DNA of 64,000 bases from Polyangium sp. y55x31 (GCF_029946505.1 NZ_JARZHG010000016.1:1-64000), one strand, 5' to 3'; shown: positions 24,258-33,928, numbered from the stretch's first letter. A program made the numbers and translations. Notes: generated by a model from the sequence alone, not told the origin.

Positions 24258-26507
24258 ATGCTGAAAATGCCCAAGCTGAAGAGCCACCTCCATGCCGAGA
24301 TCCTCGGGGATCGCGTCCTGTTCATCGGCGAGGGTCGGTATTTCGTGGTATCGGGGCAGGTCTACGCGCGAGTCGTACCCATGCTCGACGGCCGGCGCTC
24401 GACGGACGAGATCATCGAGCTCTTGCTGGGCGAAATTCCGCCCGCCGAGATCTACCACGCGCTCCTGGTCCTCGCGCAAAACGGCCATGTCGAGGAGGCG
24501 TGCCAGGCCCTTCCGGAGGGCGCCGCGGCATTCTGGAATGCGCTGGGCCTCGACACGCTGACCGCGGCCGAACACCTCGTCGCGAAGGCCGTGTGCGTGA
24601 TGGCGATCGGAGAGGTCCCGGAGGCCGACCTGCGCGCCCGGCTGGGTGTGCTCGGCGTCCGCGAGGCGCGCGAGGAGGAGGCCCACCTCGCCGTGGCGCT
24701 GGTCGACGATTACCTGCAAAACGGCCTGGAGGAGATCAACCGGCGCGCCCTCGCGACCGAGAAGCCGTGGCTCATCGCCAAACCGAATGGCATTTTCTCC
24801 TGGGTCGGACCGATCTTCCGGCCCGGCCACACCGGCTGCTGGGCCTGCCTCGCGCAGCGACTCCGGGCCAACCGTGACGTCGAGGAGTTCGCCAGGCGGG
24901 CCCGGGAACGGGCAGCGCCCTATCCGACCCGCGGAGCCCTGCCCTCGACCCTCGACGTGGGGCTCGGCCTCGTCGCGACCGAGATCGCGAAATGGCTCGT
25001 CCTCGGCGGGAGCACGGCGCTCGATGGCCAGCTCGTGACGTTCGACGCCATCTCGCTGCAGACGCAGCGCCACGTCCTCGTCCGCCGCCCCCAGTGCCCG
25101 GCATGCGGCGCTCCCGAGCGTCGCGCGGCCGAGGCCTCCGAAGGCCTGCGGCTCCGCAGCGTTCCCAAGACCTTCGTCGCCGACGGCGGCCACCGCGCCG
25201 TATCGCCCGAAGAGACGCTGCGGAAATACGAGCACCACATCAGCCCGATCACCGGCATCGCGAAATCGCTCGTGCGCATCACGGATCAGGACGGCTCGCC
25301 GCTGCACGTCTACATCGCCGGCAACAACCTCGCTGCATACCACGACTCGTTCCAGCGGCTACGCCGCAACTTGCGGAGCGCCTGCTGCGGCAAGGGGACC
25401 ACCGACGCGCAAGCACGCGCGAGCGGCCTTTGCGAAGCCATCGAGCGTTACTCCGGCGTCTTTCGCGGTGAAGAAATCATGCGCCGGGCCACGGCCCGCG
25501 CCCTCGGCGAGCAGGCCATCGATCCCACGAGCTGCACGCTCTACAGCGAGGCGCAGTATCGCGATCGCGCGCTGTGGAACGCGCGCGACCGGCGCCTCGA
25601 CACGATTCCGCTGCCATTCGACCCTGGCGCGGAGATCGACTGGACGCCGTTGTGGTCGCTCACGCGGCGGGAGACACGTTACCTGCCGACGAGCCATTGC
25701 TATTACAGCTACCCGTCCCCGCCCGAGCGGTTCTTCTGCTTCGCGGACTCCAATGGATGCGCCGCCGGCAATACCGTCGAGGAGGCCATCCTGCAAGGGT
25801 TCATGGAGCTCTGCGAGAGGGACAGCGTGGCCGTGTGGTGGTACAACCGCGTGCGCCGCCCGGCGGTCGATCTCGACAGCTTCGACGAGCCCTTCATCCA
25901 GCGGATGAAGGACCATTATCGCGGCCTCGGGCGTGAGCTCTGGGTCCTCGATCTGACGGGTGATCTCGGGGTCCCGGCGTTCGTGGCCATCTCGCGGCGC
26001 CTCGGCCGCGCCGTCGAGGACATCGTCTTCGCGCCGGCCGCTCATTTCGACGCGAGGCTCGGCGTCCTGCGGGCGCTCACCGAGCTGAATCAGATGATCC
26101 CCGGCGTCTCGCGCGGAAAGCCCGATGGCACCGGCTACGCCTACGATGATCCGGAGGCCATCCACTGGTGGCGCACCGCGCGTATCGCCGATCACCCGTA
26201 TCTATCGCCGGACGAGGCCGCCACGCCCCTGCGGCAACGCGATTACCCGTCGTTCCACACGGACGACATTCGCGACGACGTCCTGCGCTGCCAATCGATC
26301 GTCGAGCGTATCGGCCTCGAGATGCTCGTCCTCGACCAGACGCGGCCGGACATCGGGCTGCCCGTCGTCAAGGTCGTCGTGCCTGGCCTGCGCCATTTCT
26401 GGGCCCGCTTCGCGCCCGGCCGCCTCTACGACGTCCCCGTGCGAATGGGGTGGCTCCCCCGACCGCTCGCCGAGAGCGAGCTCAACCCGGTGGCGATCTT
26501 CATCTAG
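24258..26507 (+). CDS. Fused leader-binding/YcaO TOMM cyclodehydratase
   Basis: The 749-residue protein (start at 24258; the upstream frame lacks a ribosome site) is a fusion. The first 310 or so residues are E1-ubiquitin-activating-like, with a leader-binding winged helix at the start (VSGQVYARVVPMLDGRRS, DEIIELLLG) and a zinc tetrathiolate C194/C197 (CWAC) and C280/C283 (CPAC). From about 330 on is YcaO: ATP-site motifs GLCEAIERYSG (about 391) and ILQGFMELCERDS (about 510), then WWYNRVRRP. It should use ATP to convert Cys (and perhaps Ser/Thr) of the precursor to azolines. The C-terminus ends NPVAIFI and not the classical PxPxP. Confidence 0.9.
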   Translation: MLKMPKLKSHLHAEILGDRVLFIGEGRYFVVSGQVYARVVPMLDGRRSTDEIIELLLGEIPPAEIYHALLVLAQNGHVEEACQALPEGAAAFWNALGLDTLTAAEHLVAKAVCVMAIGEVPEADLRARLGVLGVREAREEEAHLAVALVDDYLQNGLEEINRRALATEKPWLIAKPNGIFSWVGPIFRPGHTGCWACLAQRLRANRDVEEFARRARERAAPYPTRGALPSTLDVGLGLVATEIAKWLVLGGSTALDGQLVTFDAISLQTQRHVLVRRPQCPACGAPERRAAEASEGLRLRSVPKTFVADGGHRAVSPEETLRKYEHHISPITGIAKSLVRITDQDGSPLHVYIAGNNLAAYHDSFQRLRRNLRSACCGKGTTDAQARASGLCEAIERYSGVFRGEEIMRRATARALGEQAIDPTSCTLYSEAQYRDRALWNARDRRLDTIPLPFDPGAEIDWTPLWSLTRRETRYLPTSHCYYSYPSPPERFFCFADSNGCAAGNTVEEAILQGFMELCERDSVAVWWYNRVRRPAVDLDSFDEPFIQRMKDHYRGLGRELWVLDLTGDLGVPAFVAISRRLGRAVEDIVFAPAAHFDARLGVLRALTELNQMIPGVSRGKPDGTGYAYDDPEAIHWWRTARIADHPYLSPDEAATPLRQRDYPSFHTDDIRDDVLRCQSIVERIGLEMLVLDQTRPDIGLPVVKVVVPGLRHFWARFAPGRLYDVPVRMGWLPRPLAESELNPVAIFI

Positions 26508-26519
26508 GGAGGCCCGGCG

Positions 26520-28022
26520 ATGCGCGACGACGATCTGCACGAAGCGCGGCCCTCCGCCGCGAGATACGCTTCCCCCGGGCGATCGCTCTGCGTCCGGCTG
26601 AGGGACGGCGCGACCCTCTCGGAGCGGCCGGACGGCGATCTCGCCGTGAGCTCCCCCTTCGGCACGCTCGCGTGGAAGCGCATGCCCCCCGGCCTGCGCG
26701 CTGCATTCGACGCCCTCGCCGGGGCGTTCGTCACGGTCGACGCGCTGGCCGATCGGGTCCTCGGGATCGACGGCGAAGGCGCGCTGCCGCGGCTCTACCA
26801 TCACCTCGAACAGCTTCGGCTCTGCGGGCTGCTCCAGCACGCCGCGGCGCAGGAAGGCGTGATCCTCGCCGAGATCATGGGCCTCGACCCGCGTCATCGA
26901 TTCACGATCCGCGCGCTCTCCCCCGCGCAGCCGTATCTGCTGTCGCGCTTCGCCCATTGCCGTCGCGAGGGCGGCCGGCTGGTCCTGGAGTCCCCGGTCG
27001 GGCACGCGCGGGTCGTCCTCCGGGATCCCCGTGCGGCGATGCTCGTCGCCCTGCTGGCCGAGCCGCACACGCCGCCCCACCTCGCCGAGCGCCTGCCAGA
27101 GACCCCGGAGGAGGTCGTCGCCGATTGCCTCCAGCTCCTGCTCAACGCGGACGCGCTCACGACCCCCGGCGAGGGCGGGTTCACGGCCGAGGACGAGGAT
27201 CCGGCGCTCGCGCAATGGGGCTTCCACGACCTGCTCTTCCACGCCCGCAGCCGTTTCGGGCGGCATTCCACCCCCTTCGGCGCCACGTTCCGCCACGTCG
27301 ACCGGATCGCGCCCTTGCCGGCGGTCAAGCCGCCGCCCGGCGACGCGACGATCGTGCTCGAACGGCCCGACCTCGAGCGAATCCAGGCCGAAGATCCCCC
27401 GCTCGCGCGCGTGATGGAAGCGCGGCGATCGATATACACGTACGGCGAGCACCCCATCACGCTGGCGCAGCTCGGCGAGTTTCTCTATCGGGTCGCGCGC
27501 GTCCGCTCCTCCGGCGAATTCCGGGTGATGGGCGAGGGCGGCCATACGCGCGCGCGCATGGAGGTGACGAGCCGCCCGTATCCGTCCGGCGGCAAATGCT
27601 ACGAGATCGAGCTCTACCCGATCGTGCGCCGGTGCGAGGGCCTGCCGGGCGGCATGTACCATTACGACCCGCTGCACCACCGGCTCAGCCGCGTGCGCGA
27701 GCGCGACGGGTACGTCGAGGCGCTCTTGCGGTATGCCTCCGTGGCGGCGCCGAACGGTGATCCGCAGGTGCTCATCGCCCTCGCGGCACGGTTTCAGCGC
27801 GTATCCTGGAAATACGACGCGATCGCCTACGCGACCACGCTGAAGCACGTGGGCGTGCTTTATCAGACCATGTACCTGGTGGCGACGGCCATGGGCCTCT
27901 CGCCATGCGCCCTCGGCAGCGGAGACGCCGACCTCTTCGCCGCGGCCTCGGGGACCCGTTATTTCGCGGAGACCTCCGTCGGCGAATTCATGCTCGGCAG
28001 CGGGCCGGAGGGCGGCGTCTAG
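26520..28022 (+). CDS. SagB-type azoline dehydrogenase
   Basis: The ATG is 12 bases after the cyclodehydratase stop with AGGGAGG in between. The 500-residue protein is longer than SagB alone. The first 280 or so residues are a helical region that resembles the leader-binding winged-helix part of TOMM proteins. The last 210 are an FMN nitroreductase fold with EARRSIYTYGEHPITLAQLG (about 300), SRPYPSGGKCYEIELYPIV (about 350), and AIAYATTLKHVGVLYQTMYL near 445. It should oxidise azolines to azoles with FMN. It is encoded next to its partner cyclodehydratase, as in SagB-type operons. Confidence 0.85.
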   Translation: MRDDDLHEARPSAARYASPGRSLCVRLRDGATLSERPDGDLAVSSPFGTLAWKRMPPGLRAAFDALAGAFVTVDALADRVLGIDGEGALPRLYHHLEQLRLCGLLQHAAAQEGVILAEIMGLDPRHRFTIRALSPAQPYLLSRFAHCRREGGRLVLESPVGHARVVLRDPRAAMLVALLAEPHTPPHLAERLPETPEEVVADCLQLLLNADALTTPGEGGFTAEDEDPALAQWGFHDLLFHARSRFGRHSTPFGATFRHVDRIAPLPAVKPPPGDATIVLERPDLERIQAEDPPLARVMEARRSIYTYGEHPITLAQLGEFLYRVARVRSSGEFRVMGEGGHTRARMEVTSRPYPSGGKCYEIELYPIVRRCEGLPGGMYHYDPLHHRLSRVRERDGYVEALLRYASVAAPNGDPQVLIALAARFQRVSWKYDAIAYATTLKHVGVLYQTMYLVATAMGLSPCALGSGDADLFAAASGTRYFAETSVGEFMLGSGPEGGV

Positions 28023-28047
28023 CCGCCATCGAAATGGAGTGTGCGAG

Positions 28048-29466
28048 ATGTCCATGACCCTCTTTCACCGTGCCCTCGAGGCGAACGCCGTCTACAAGCG
28101 TTTCAACGAGCGGTGGGTCGCCGATCCGAGCTTCCGCGAGGCGCTCTCGCGGGACGCGAAAGGAGCGCTCGAACGCTACGGAATCGCGTGCAACCCGGAG
28201 GACGTCCGCACGCCGAGCGAGGGCGGCTATTCGGCGGCCACGCGCGCGATGTGGCAGATCGTCCAGACGAAATCGCGCTGGGTGAAGGCTTTCTACCGGG
28301 GGGAGGGGGCGCCCGTCGATCCGCGCATCCGCGCCTTCCGCGAGCGACAGATCGCGCGCCAGTGGCTCGATCTCGGGCCGTTCCACACGCGCTCCAACAT
28401 TCACGCCTCGCTGAGCATCGAGCTGACGAAGGGCTGCTCCGTGGGCTGCTGGTTCTGCGCGCTGAGCCCCGGCCGCCTGAGCGCCGTCTTCCGGCACGAC
28501 GAGCCGAACCAGGCGCTCTTCCGGGGCGTGCTCCGCGCGTTGCAGGATAACCTGGGACCCGCCGCGAAGACGGGCTTTCTCTACTGGGCCACCGATCCAC
28601 TCGACAACCCGGATTACGAGCGGTTTTGCCTCGATTTCCACGAAACGATCGGCGTCTTCCCGCCCACGACGACGGCCCTCCCCCTGCGGGATCCGGCGCG
28701 GACGCGGGCGCTACTGGCGATGTCCGAGGCGCGCGGATGCTGGCTCAACCGATTCTCGATCCTCAGCCTCAAGCAGCTCGACGCCGTGCACGCGGAGTTC
28801 TCCGCAGAGGAGCTCTCGCGGGTCGAGTGCTTGCCGCTCAATCGCGACTCGGCCTTCGCGTTCAGCAACGCCGGCCGGTTCCGGGAGCGGGCGAAGAAGG
28901 AGCCGGGGCTCATGGACAAGCAACGCAAGACCCTGCGCTGGGCGCCGTGGTACACGGGCGACCCGTCCTATGCAGGCGTAAATGCGTATCCGCTCGCGAG
29001 CATCGGCTGCGTGACCGGCTTCTTGCTCAACATGTGCGACCGCAGCGTGCAGCTCATCAGCCCCTGCACCGCGGACGACCGCCGGCCCCTCGGCTACATC
29101 GTCCACGACGAGGCCACGTTCGCGGACGAAACCACGCTCGCGGCCGAGCTCCGCCGCATGATCGACGAGGCCATGTCCCCGGTCGTCCGCCCGGACGACC
29201 GCCCCCGCTTCCACGACTGGCTGCATTACGAGGAGCTGCCGGACGGCTTCCGGTTGGTGGGACGATTCAAAGGCCACGCGACCTTCGAGGGCGCGGGGCG
29301 CGCCTCCGCGTGGCGGGCGCTCGGGGATCTCGTGCGGGGCGCGGGGAAGACGGCCGCGGAGATCACGCACATCGTGGCGGGGATCGACGGCGTCGGCCCG
29401 GACGCCGCGCAGGAGATGCTCGACGACCTCCTGCGCGCGGGCGTGCTCGACGAGGTGGACGGCTGA
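28048..29466 (+). CDS. Radical SAM RiPP epimerase, PoyD-like
   Basis: GGAG eight bases upstream supports the ATG at 28048. The 472-residue enzyme binds the 4Fe-4S cluster through C130, C134 and C137 (GCSVGCWFC). The motifs ASIGCVTGFLLNMCDRSVQL and ISPCTADDRRPLGYIVHDE match the PoyD family of radical SAM peptide epimerases, which convert L- to D-residues in proteusins. The first 60 or so residues (ERWVADPSFREALSRDAKGA, LERYGIACNPEDV) resemble an NHLP/Nif11 leader, which is usual in that family. It should therefore act on the precursor. The next gene begins one base after its stop. Confidence 0.8.
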   Translation: MSMTLFHRALEANAVYKRFNERWVADPSFREALSRDAKGALERYGIACNPEDVRTPSEGGYSAATRAMWQIVQTKSRWVKAFYRGEGAPVDPRIRAFRERQIARQWLDLGPFHTRSNIHASLSIELTKGCSVGCWFCALSPGRLSAVFRHDEPNQALFRGVLRALQDNLGPAAKTGFLYWATDPLDNPDYERFCLDFHETIGVFPPTTTALPLRDPARTRALLAMSEARGCWLNRFSILSLKQLDAVHAEFSAEELSRVECLPLNRDSAFAFSNAGRFRERAKKEPGLMDKQRKTLRWAPWYTGDPSYAGVNAYPLASIGCVTGFLLNMCDRSVQLISPCTADDRRPLGYIVHDEATFADETTLAAELRRMIDEAMSPVVRPDDRPRFHDWLHYEELPDGFRLVGRFKGHATFEGAGRASAWRALGDLVRGAGKTAAEITHIVAGIDGVGPDAAQEMLDDLLRAGVLDEVDG

Positions 29467-29467
29467 C

Positions 29468-32400
29468 ATGGAACCCACCACGACGGAGCGGCGGCGCGCG
29501 GCGCTGCTACGGATCATCGCGCGGGCGGCGCCCCCGCACGAGCGCGCCCACGGCGGGTTTTTCGTGCCCGCTCCCGGCCAGGATCGGGCGCGGCGCGAGA
29601 AAGTCTCGTACGCCTTTCGTCAGGCCATCGGCGCTGGCGGACCGGGCGGCTTCGAGGCGTACCTGCGCGCCCTCGGATCGAATGCCGCCGCTTTCGAGGA
29701 GGGGCTCGCCGAGGTGACCGTCCGAGATCCACGGGTACTCCCCGCGTGGGCCCATTCGCTCGAGGCAATGCTGGGGCTCGGCCCGACCGAGCCCGGGGGC
29801 GAGGCGCCGTGGGCCGCGGCCCTGCCGCATTCGGCGCCCTACCCGGAGATCATCGTGCCGCTGTTGCGGGAGCCGGCATTACGCCTGGACGAGCACATCG
29901 CGGCGGTAAAGCTCGACGTCGCGGCGCCGGCGCGGCAAGGAATGCTGTCCGTGCTCGCCTACAGGTTGTGGCGGCTCCTCGAGCCGGTCCTCGATTACGA
30001 GCAGCGCGTCGCCGCAGCAAACGCGGGCTTGATGGGCATGGGCGAGGCGGCAGCGCCCTCGTCGGGCGTGGACCTCGACACATGGCTCGACAAGCTGGAG
30101 CGCTTCCCGGTCCTGGCCTACCTGATCGGGCTCTCGTACGCGCACTGGCGTGGCTCCATGGCCGAGATCTGCGAGCGCCTCGCCGCGGATCGTGCGTTGC
30201 TCGTCGAGCGCCTGTTCGACGGCGCCGAGCCGGGGCGTCTGCAGAGCTTCCGGGGCGACGCCGGGGACGTGCACGGGCACGGGCGGGCCGTCGCGCTCCT
30301 CGGCTTCGAGGGCGGGCGCGCGGTCGTCTACAAGCCCAAGGACCTGCGCTGCGCGGCCGCATTCATGGATCTCGTCGCCTTCCTCGACGGCGCCGGCCTT
30401 TCGCCGGAGCTGCACGTGCGCCGCATCCTCGTCCGGGGGAGTTATACCTGGGAGGAGCTCGTCGAGCACCGGCCGTGCGAGAGCGCCGAGGAGGTCGAGC
30501 GCTTCTACACCCGCATGGGCATGCTGATCCGCCTCCTGCAACTGCTTGAGGGGCGCGACTTCTGGCTGGACAACTTGATCGCGCACGGCGAGCACCCGGC
30601 CTTCATCGATCTGGAAATGCTGCTCCAGCCGCGGGTGGCGCCGGGGCACCTCTTGCCTTCCGAGCGGGAGGCCCGGCGGCAGCTCTCCGAATCCGCGGTC
30701 GAGACCTGCGCCATCGTCATGCCGACGCCCATCGACGTCGGCGTGGGAACCGAGGATCTCGGCGCGCTGGCCGCGCCCCGCCCCTTCCTCAGCCCCTTCA
30801 AGCGTTCTCCCTCGGCGGCCCCACGGCCTGGCCCGCCGAGCGAACACGATTACGTCACCTGGACACACCCGGAGCACGCACCGGTCCTCGACGGGCAGCC
30901 GGCCGTCGCGGCGCGATACCTGGACCGGATCCTGGAGGGATACCGGAGGATGCAGGCATGCCTGCGCGAGAACCGGGCGGCGCTGCTCGACCCTCACGGG
31001 CCCTTGCGGGGCTTGCGCGGCGCCCCGGTGCGGTTCATCCACCGCGACACCTGGAGCTACCACAAGCTCATTCGCCGGAGCCTCGCGCCGCGGCTGCTCG
31101 CCGATCCCCTCCAGCGGGAGATGTTTCTGCAGCAACTCTTCCAGCCCGCCCTCGCGGCCAAGGCCGATGGCCGCGGCGCGGAGCATCCCGTGATCGCCCA
31201 CGGCGAGATCACCGCGCTGCGGGAGCTGGATGTTCCGCTCTTCACCGCCCGCCCGAGCAGCGACGTGGTCTGCACGCCCGCGGGAGACTGCATCACCGGT
31301 TATTTCGACGGCCACGCCTGGGATCGCCTCGTCGAGCGGCTACGCGCCCTCGATGCATTTCCCCTCGAGCAGCAGCTCGACATCGTCCGCTCCTGCTTCT
31401 CGACGGGTCACGGGGCGGCCGCCGCGCTGTCGATAGGCCCGACGCCCGCGAGGGCAGAGGCGGCGCGTGGTCCCGAGGAAGCAGCCGGCTGGGTCGAGGA
31501 GGCGCTGCACATCGCCGGCGCCGTGCTGGAGGACGCCATCACCGCATCCACCCCCGACAGGGCCTGGTTGGGGCTGGTCTACCATCCCTACATCGGTCAC
31601 CTCTCACTCGGAGTCCTCGAGGCCGATCAGCTCACGGGGACCGGCGGGCTGGCCATCCTGTTCGCCGACCTCTACGCCCTCACAGGCCAGGAGCGCTGGC
31701 GAACCGCCGCGCAGGGGGCCCTGTCCGCCACGCGCAAGGCCGCAGAAGGGACCCGCGCCGCCTTCCTCGACCTCGAGCGCTCCGCACACGCCCGTACGAT
31801 CCCGCCGTATTGCGGGGGCTTCATGGGCACGGGCGCGCATCTCTTCTGCCTCCGCTATTGCGCCAAAGCGCTCGGCGATCCGGATCTCGACCGCGCCGCC
31901 GACGCTTGCATGGCAGCGCTCCGGATCGAAGCACTCCTGCCGCGCGCATGCGCCGACGTCGCCTGCGGCATGACAGGGCTCCTGCTCTCGATGCTGGCAG
32001 CAGAGCAACCCAGCCCCGCGCAGGGCCTCGCACCCGCACTCGCATCACGCCTCCTCGCCATGTGCAGCGCGAGCGGGGAGCTGCCGCCGCCGCCCTATCC
32101 ACCGCGGGACTCCTACATGACCCGCCTGCCCGACCCCACATCCGGGCTCTGCATGGGCCTCGCCAGGCTCCACGAGCGCAACTACGAGGGGACGGACGCG
32201 CAACTCCTCGGCGCGCTGGACGGGCTGTACGCAGCCTGGCGGCGGCAAGATCGCGCGCCCAGCTCGCCCGGGCGGCTGCTCGCCGGGCTGGAGCTCGCGA
32301 GGTCGGGCCTGGGCCTCGACCAGGCACTCGCAGAGGTCGACGAAGCGCTCGCCCAGGAGCCGCCAGCGGCAGACACGATCGCGCTGCTCGACGCACTCGA

Positions 32401-32641
32401 GCTAGCCTCGACGGCCCACGAGATCACGAGCGCAGCCTATTACCGAGCGCGAGCCTTCGCACTGGCCGAGCAACTCCGCGCGCTACGGACCTCGACCGGC
32501 GCCTTCTTCCCCGCATCGCTAGCCGCCGACCGGCACCACCTGTCCATCCTCTGGGGCCTGCCCGCCATCGCACGCGCCTTCCTCCGGCTACAATTCCCCA
32601 GCCAGGTGCCCTCGCTGCGGCTGCTCAGGCTGCCGCGCTGA
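29468..32641 (+). CDS. LanM-like dehydratase with degenerate cyclase domain
   Basis: The 1057-residue protein has the LanM layout. The dehydratase half contains GDVHGHGRAV (about 266), VYKPKDL (about 287), EELVEH, GRDFWLDNLIAHG (about 362, canonical D-x-H-x-x-N with Phe in place of His) and FIDLEML (about 379), so Ser/Thr phosphorylation and elimination look possible. The C-terminal half from about 700 has LanC toroid motifs (TGTGGLAILFADLY, CGGFMGTGAHLF, ACGMTGLLLSML, SGLCMGLARL). Where LanC has its zinc ligands (WCxGxPG and CHG) the sequence reads PSSPGRLLAGL and ADTIALLDA. Zinc-dependent cyclisation is therefore doubtful. It is the last gene of the + strand operon. Confidence 0.85.
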   Translation: MEPTTTERRRAALLRIIARAAPPHERAHGGFFVPAPGQDRARREKVSYAFRQAIGAGGPGGFEAYLRALGSNAAAFEEGLAEVTVRDPRVLPAWAHSLEAMLGLGPTEPGGEAPWAAALPHSAPYPEIIVPLLREPALRLDEHIAAVKLDVAAPARQGMLSVLAYRLWRLLEPVLDYEQRVAAANAGLMGMGEAAAPSSGVDLDTWLDKLERFPVLAYLIGLSYAHWRGSMAEICERLAADRALLVERLFDGAEPGRLQSFRGDAGDVHGHGRAVALLGFEGGRAVVYKPKDLRCAAAFMDLVAFLDGAGLSPELHVRRILVRGSYTWEELVEHRPCESAEEVERFYTRMGMLIRLLQLLEGRDFWLDNLIAHGEHPAFIDLEMLLQPRVAPGHLLPSEREARRQLSESAVETCAIVMPTPIDVGVGTEDLGALAAPRPFLSPFKRSPSAAPRPGPPSEHDYVTWTHPEHAPVLDGQPAVAARYLDRILEGYRRMQACLRENRAALLDPHGPLRGLRGAPVRFIHRDTWSYHKLIRRSLAPRLLADPLQREMFLQQLFQPALAAKADGRGAEHPVIAHGEITALRELDVPLFTARPSSDVVCTPAGDCITGYFDGHAWDRLVERLRALDAFPLEQQLDIVRSCFSTGHGAAAALSIGPTPARAEAARGPEEAAGWVEEALHIAGAVLEDAITASTPDRAWLGLVYHPYIGHLSLGVLEADQLTGTGGLAILFADLYALTGQERWRTAAQGALSATRKAAEGTRAAFLDLERSAHARTIPPYCGGFMGTGAHLFCLRYCAKALGDPDLDRAADACMAALRIEALLPRACADVACGMTGLLLSMLAAEQPSPAQGLAPALASRLLAMCSASGELPPPPYPPRDSYMTRLPDPTSGLCMGLARLHERNYEGTDAQLLGALDGLYAAWRRQDRAPSSPGRLLAGLELARSGLGLDQALAEVDEALAQEPPAADTIALLDALELASTAHEITSAAYYRARAFALAEQLRALRTSTGAFFPASLAADRHHLSILWGLPAIARAFLRLQFPSQVPSLRLLRLPR

Positions 32642-32654
32642 CCTGGTTTCGTCC

Positions 32655-32781
32655 GGGAGGCGCTTCGCTGGGGCTTCGCCCCAGGCCCGACCAGGGGTTG
32701 TCCACCCCTGGACCCGGGGCCTGCGCAAGCGCTGGACCCGGGGTCGATGAACTGCGCGATGCGCAGTTCATCGAACAGGCC
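32655..32781. repeat. Cluster of three inverted repeats after the LanM gene
   Basis: Three stems occur in a row: CTGGGG-CTTCG-CCCCAG; CCAGGGG-N7-CCCCTGG; and a perfect 12-base arm GATGAACTGCGC with GAT loop (about 32745-32772). They resemble REP/BIME-like elements common between genes of large myxobacterial genomes and may also end the RiPP transcript. Confidence 0.65.
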
Positions 32782-32827
32782 GGTTGACGCGTGGGCGGGG
32801 CGGCGAGGCGCGCGCAGGGTAGCAGCC

Positions 32828-33832
32828 CTACGGGATCGTGCCGGTGAGCTGCACGCCAGCACCGTCGTTCGACACGCTGGGCTGGATGATGACGTTCGGG
32901 GGAGGCTCCGGGGGGCGGCTGGCAATGCCAATGATGAGGCCTGTCAGCGAGAGCCCCGTGAGGATCCCCCCAGCGGCGGCAACGCCCGTCCAAGCGGCCG
33001 AGCTCTGCCCCCCGGATCCATCGTTACGAAGGACGAGGCCCGTCACGACGGCTCCGACGCCAAGCCCCATCCCGATACCGCTCCCGATCATGAGGTTCCG
33101 AGGCCACGTAGGCTCCTCATTCTTTCCCCCGGTGGCGAGGTTCGCGTTGACGCTGAAGTTCACAGGGCGGCTAAATCCAATGAAGTGAGTCTCATACTTC
33201 GGCTGCATCGCGATCGAGAGCGGCTTCCGTTCACGGGCCCCGACCTCCACGGTCGTCTGATTCATCCAATACCCGAGCTTCGCCGCCTTGATGTGGTGCT
33301 TCCCCGGCTCGACATAAATTTCGGAAAAATAGGGCCACTCCCGGATGTCCTCTCCATCGATCGTCACGCGCACGTCGGGCACGTTGATCCGGATGACGAG
33401 CTGCCCGAGGTCCTTCTTGCAATGAGCAAGGACCTCACGAAGCAGCTCGACCGGGCGCACCATGGGATAATGAGGGGTCCAGGACTGGAGAGCGACCTGG
33501 AGGTTCCTCGCGCAGGCGAGCAGGTTCCCCGCCCGCGCCTCCGCGAGCCCCAGCTCCGCGTAGGTGTTGGTGTACGGCTCGATTTCCCAGGCGTCCCTGT
33601 ACTTATCGAGCGCCTCCGAGGTCTTCCCCTCCTTTTCGAGCGCCTGGGCCTCCCGGATAAGCTTCAACGTCTCCGGGAACCACGTCGACAGGGCCCGGCC
33701 CGACGTGAGCGTCGCATAGGGGATCTTGGGGGGATCGGTCGAAGAGGCGTCCGACGTGGGTTCCGCCAGAGCCGCCGACGAGGATACCGAAACCACGAGG
33801 AGAACCGTGCTTGCGAGGAGTAGGTACTTCAT
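32828..33832 (-). CDS. Exported PEGA-domain protein with TPR-like region
   Basis: The 334-residue protein begins with a signal peptide (MKYLLLASTVLLVVSVSSSAALA). A TPR-like helical segment (LIREAQALEKEGKTSEALDK, YAELGLAEARAGNLLACARN) is followed by a PEGA domain (VIRINVPDVRVTIDGEDIRE, VEPGKHHIKAAKLGY) and two hydrophobic helices near 265-320. It probably sits in the inner membrane facing the periplasm. It lies between the LanM gene and the B12 radical SAM gene but has no RiPP-specific feature. Confidence 0.8.
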   Translation of the reverse strand: MKYLLLASTVLLVVSVSSSAALAEPTSDASSTDPPKIPYATLTSGRALSTWFPETLKLIREAQALEKEGKTSEALDKYRDAWEIEPYTNTYAELGLAEARAGNLLACARNLQVALQSWTPHYPMVRPVELLREVLAHCKKDLGQLVIRINVPDVRVTIDGEDIREWPYFSEIYVEPGKHHIKAAKLGYWMNQTTVEVGARERKPLSIAMQPKYETHFIGFSRPVNFSVNANLATGGKNEEPTWPRNLMIGSGIGMGLGVGAVVTGLVLRNDGSGGQSSAAWTGVAAAGGILTGLSLTGLIIGIASRPPEPPPNVIIQPSVSNDGAGVQLTGTIP

Positions 33833-33886
33833 GAGAGGGAGCCTACCCGCTGAAGCATTGGCCGGTCAAGACGAACCCCTCTCCCC

Positions 33887-33928
33887 GGACGAACCTTGGA
33901 TGTTCGTGGGCAAACCTTGGGTTCGTCC
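33887..33928. repeat. Inverted repeat upstream of the PEGA gene
   Basis: Arms GGACGAACC and GGTTCGTCC face each other across 24 bases and enclose a CCTTGG direct repeat. It may be an operator for the PEGA gene (transcribed leftward) or a terminator for the radical SAM gene. The 219-base gap holds nothing else. Confidence 0.45.

Noticed and set aside
28039..28047. GTG at 28039 as start of the PoyD-like enzyme
   Set aside because: The ribosome site GGAG at 28036-28039 overlaps it and is spaced correctly for the ATG at 28048.
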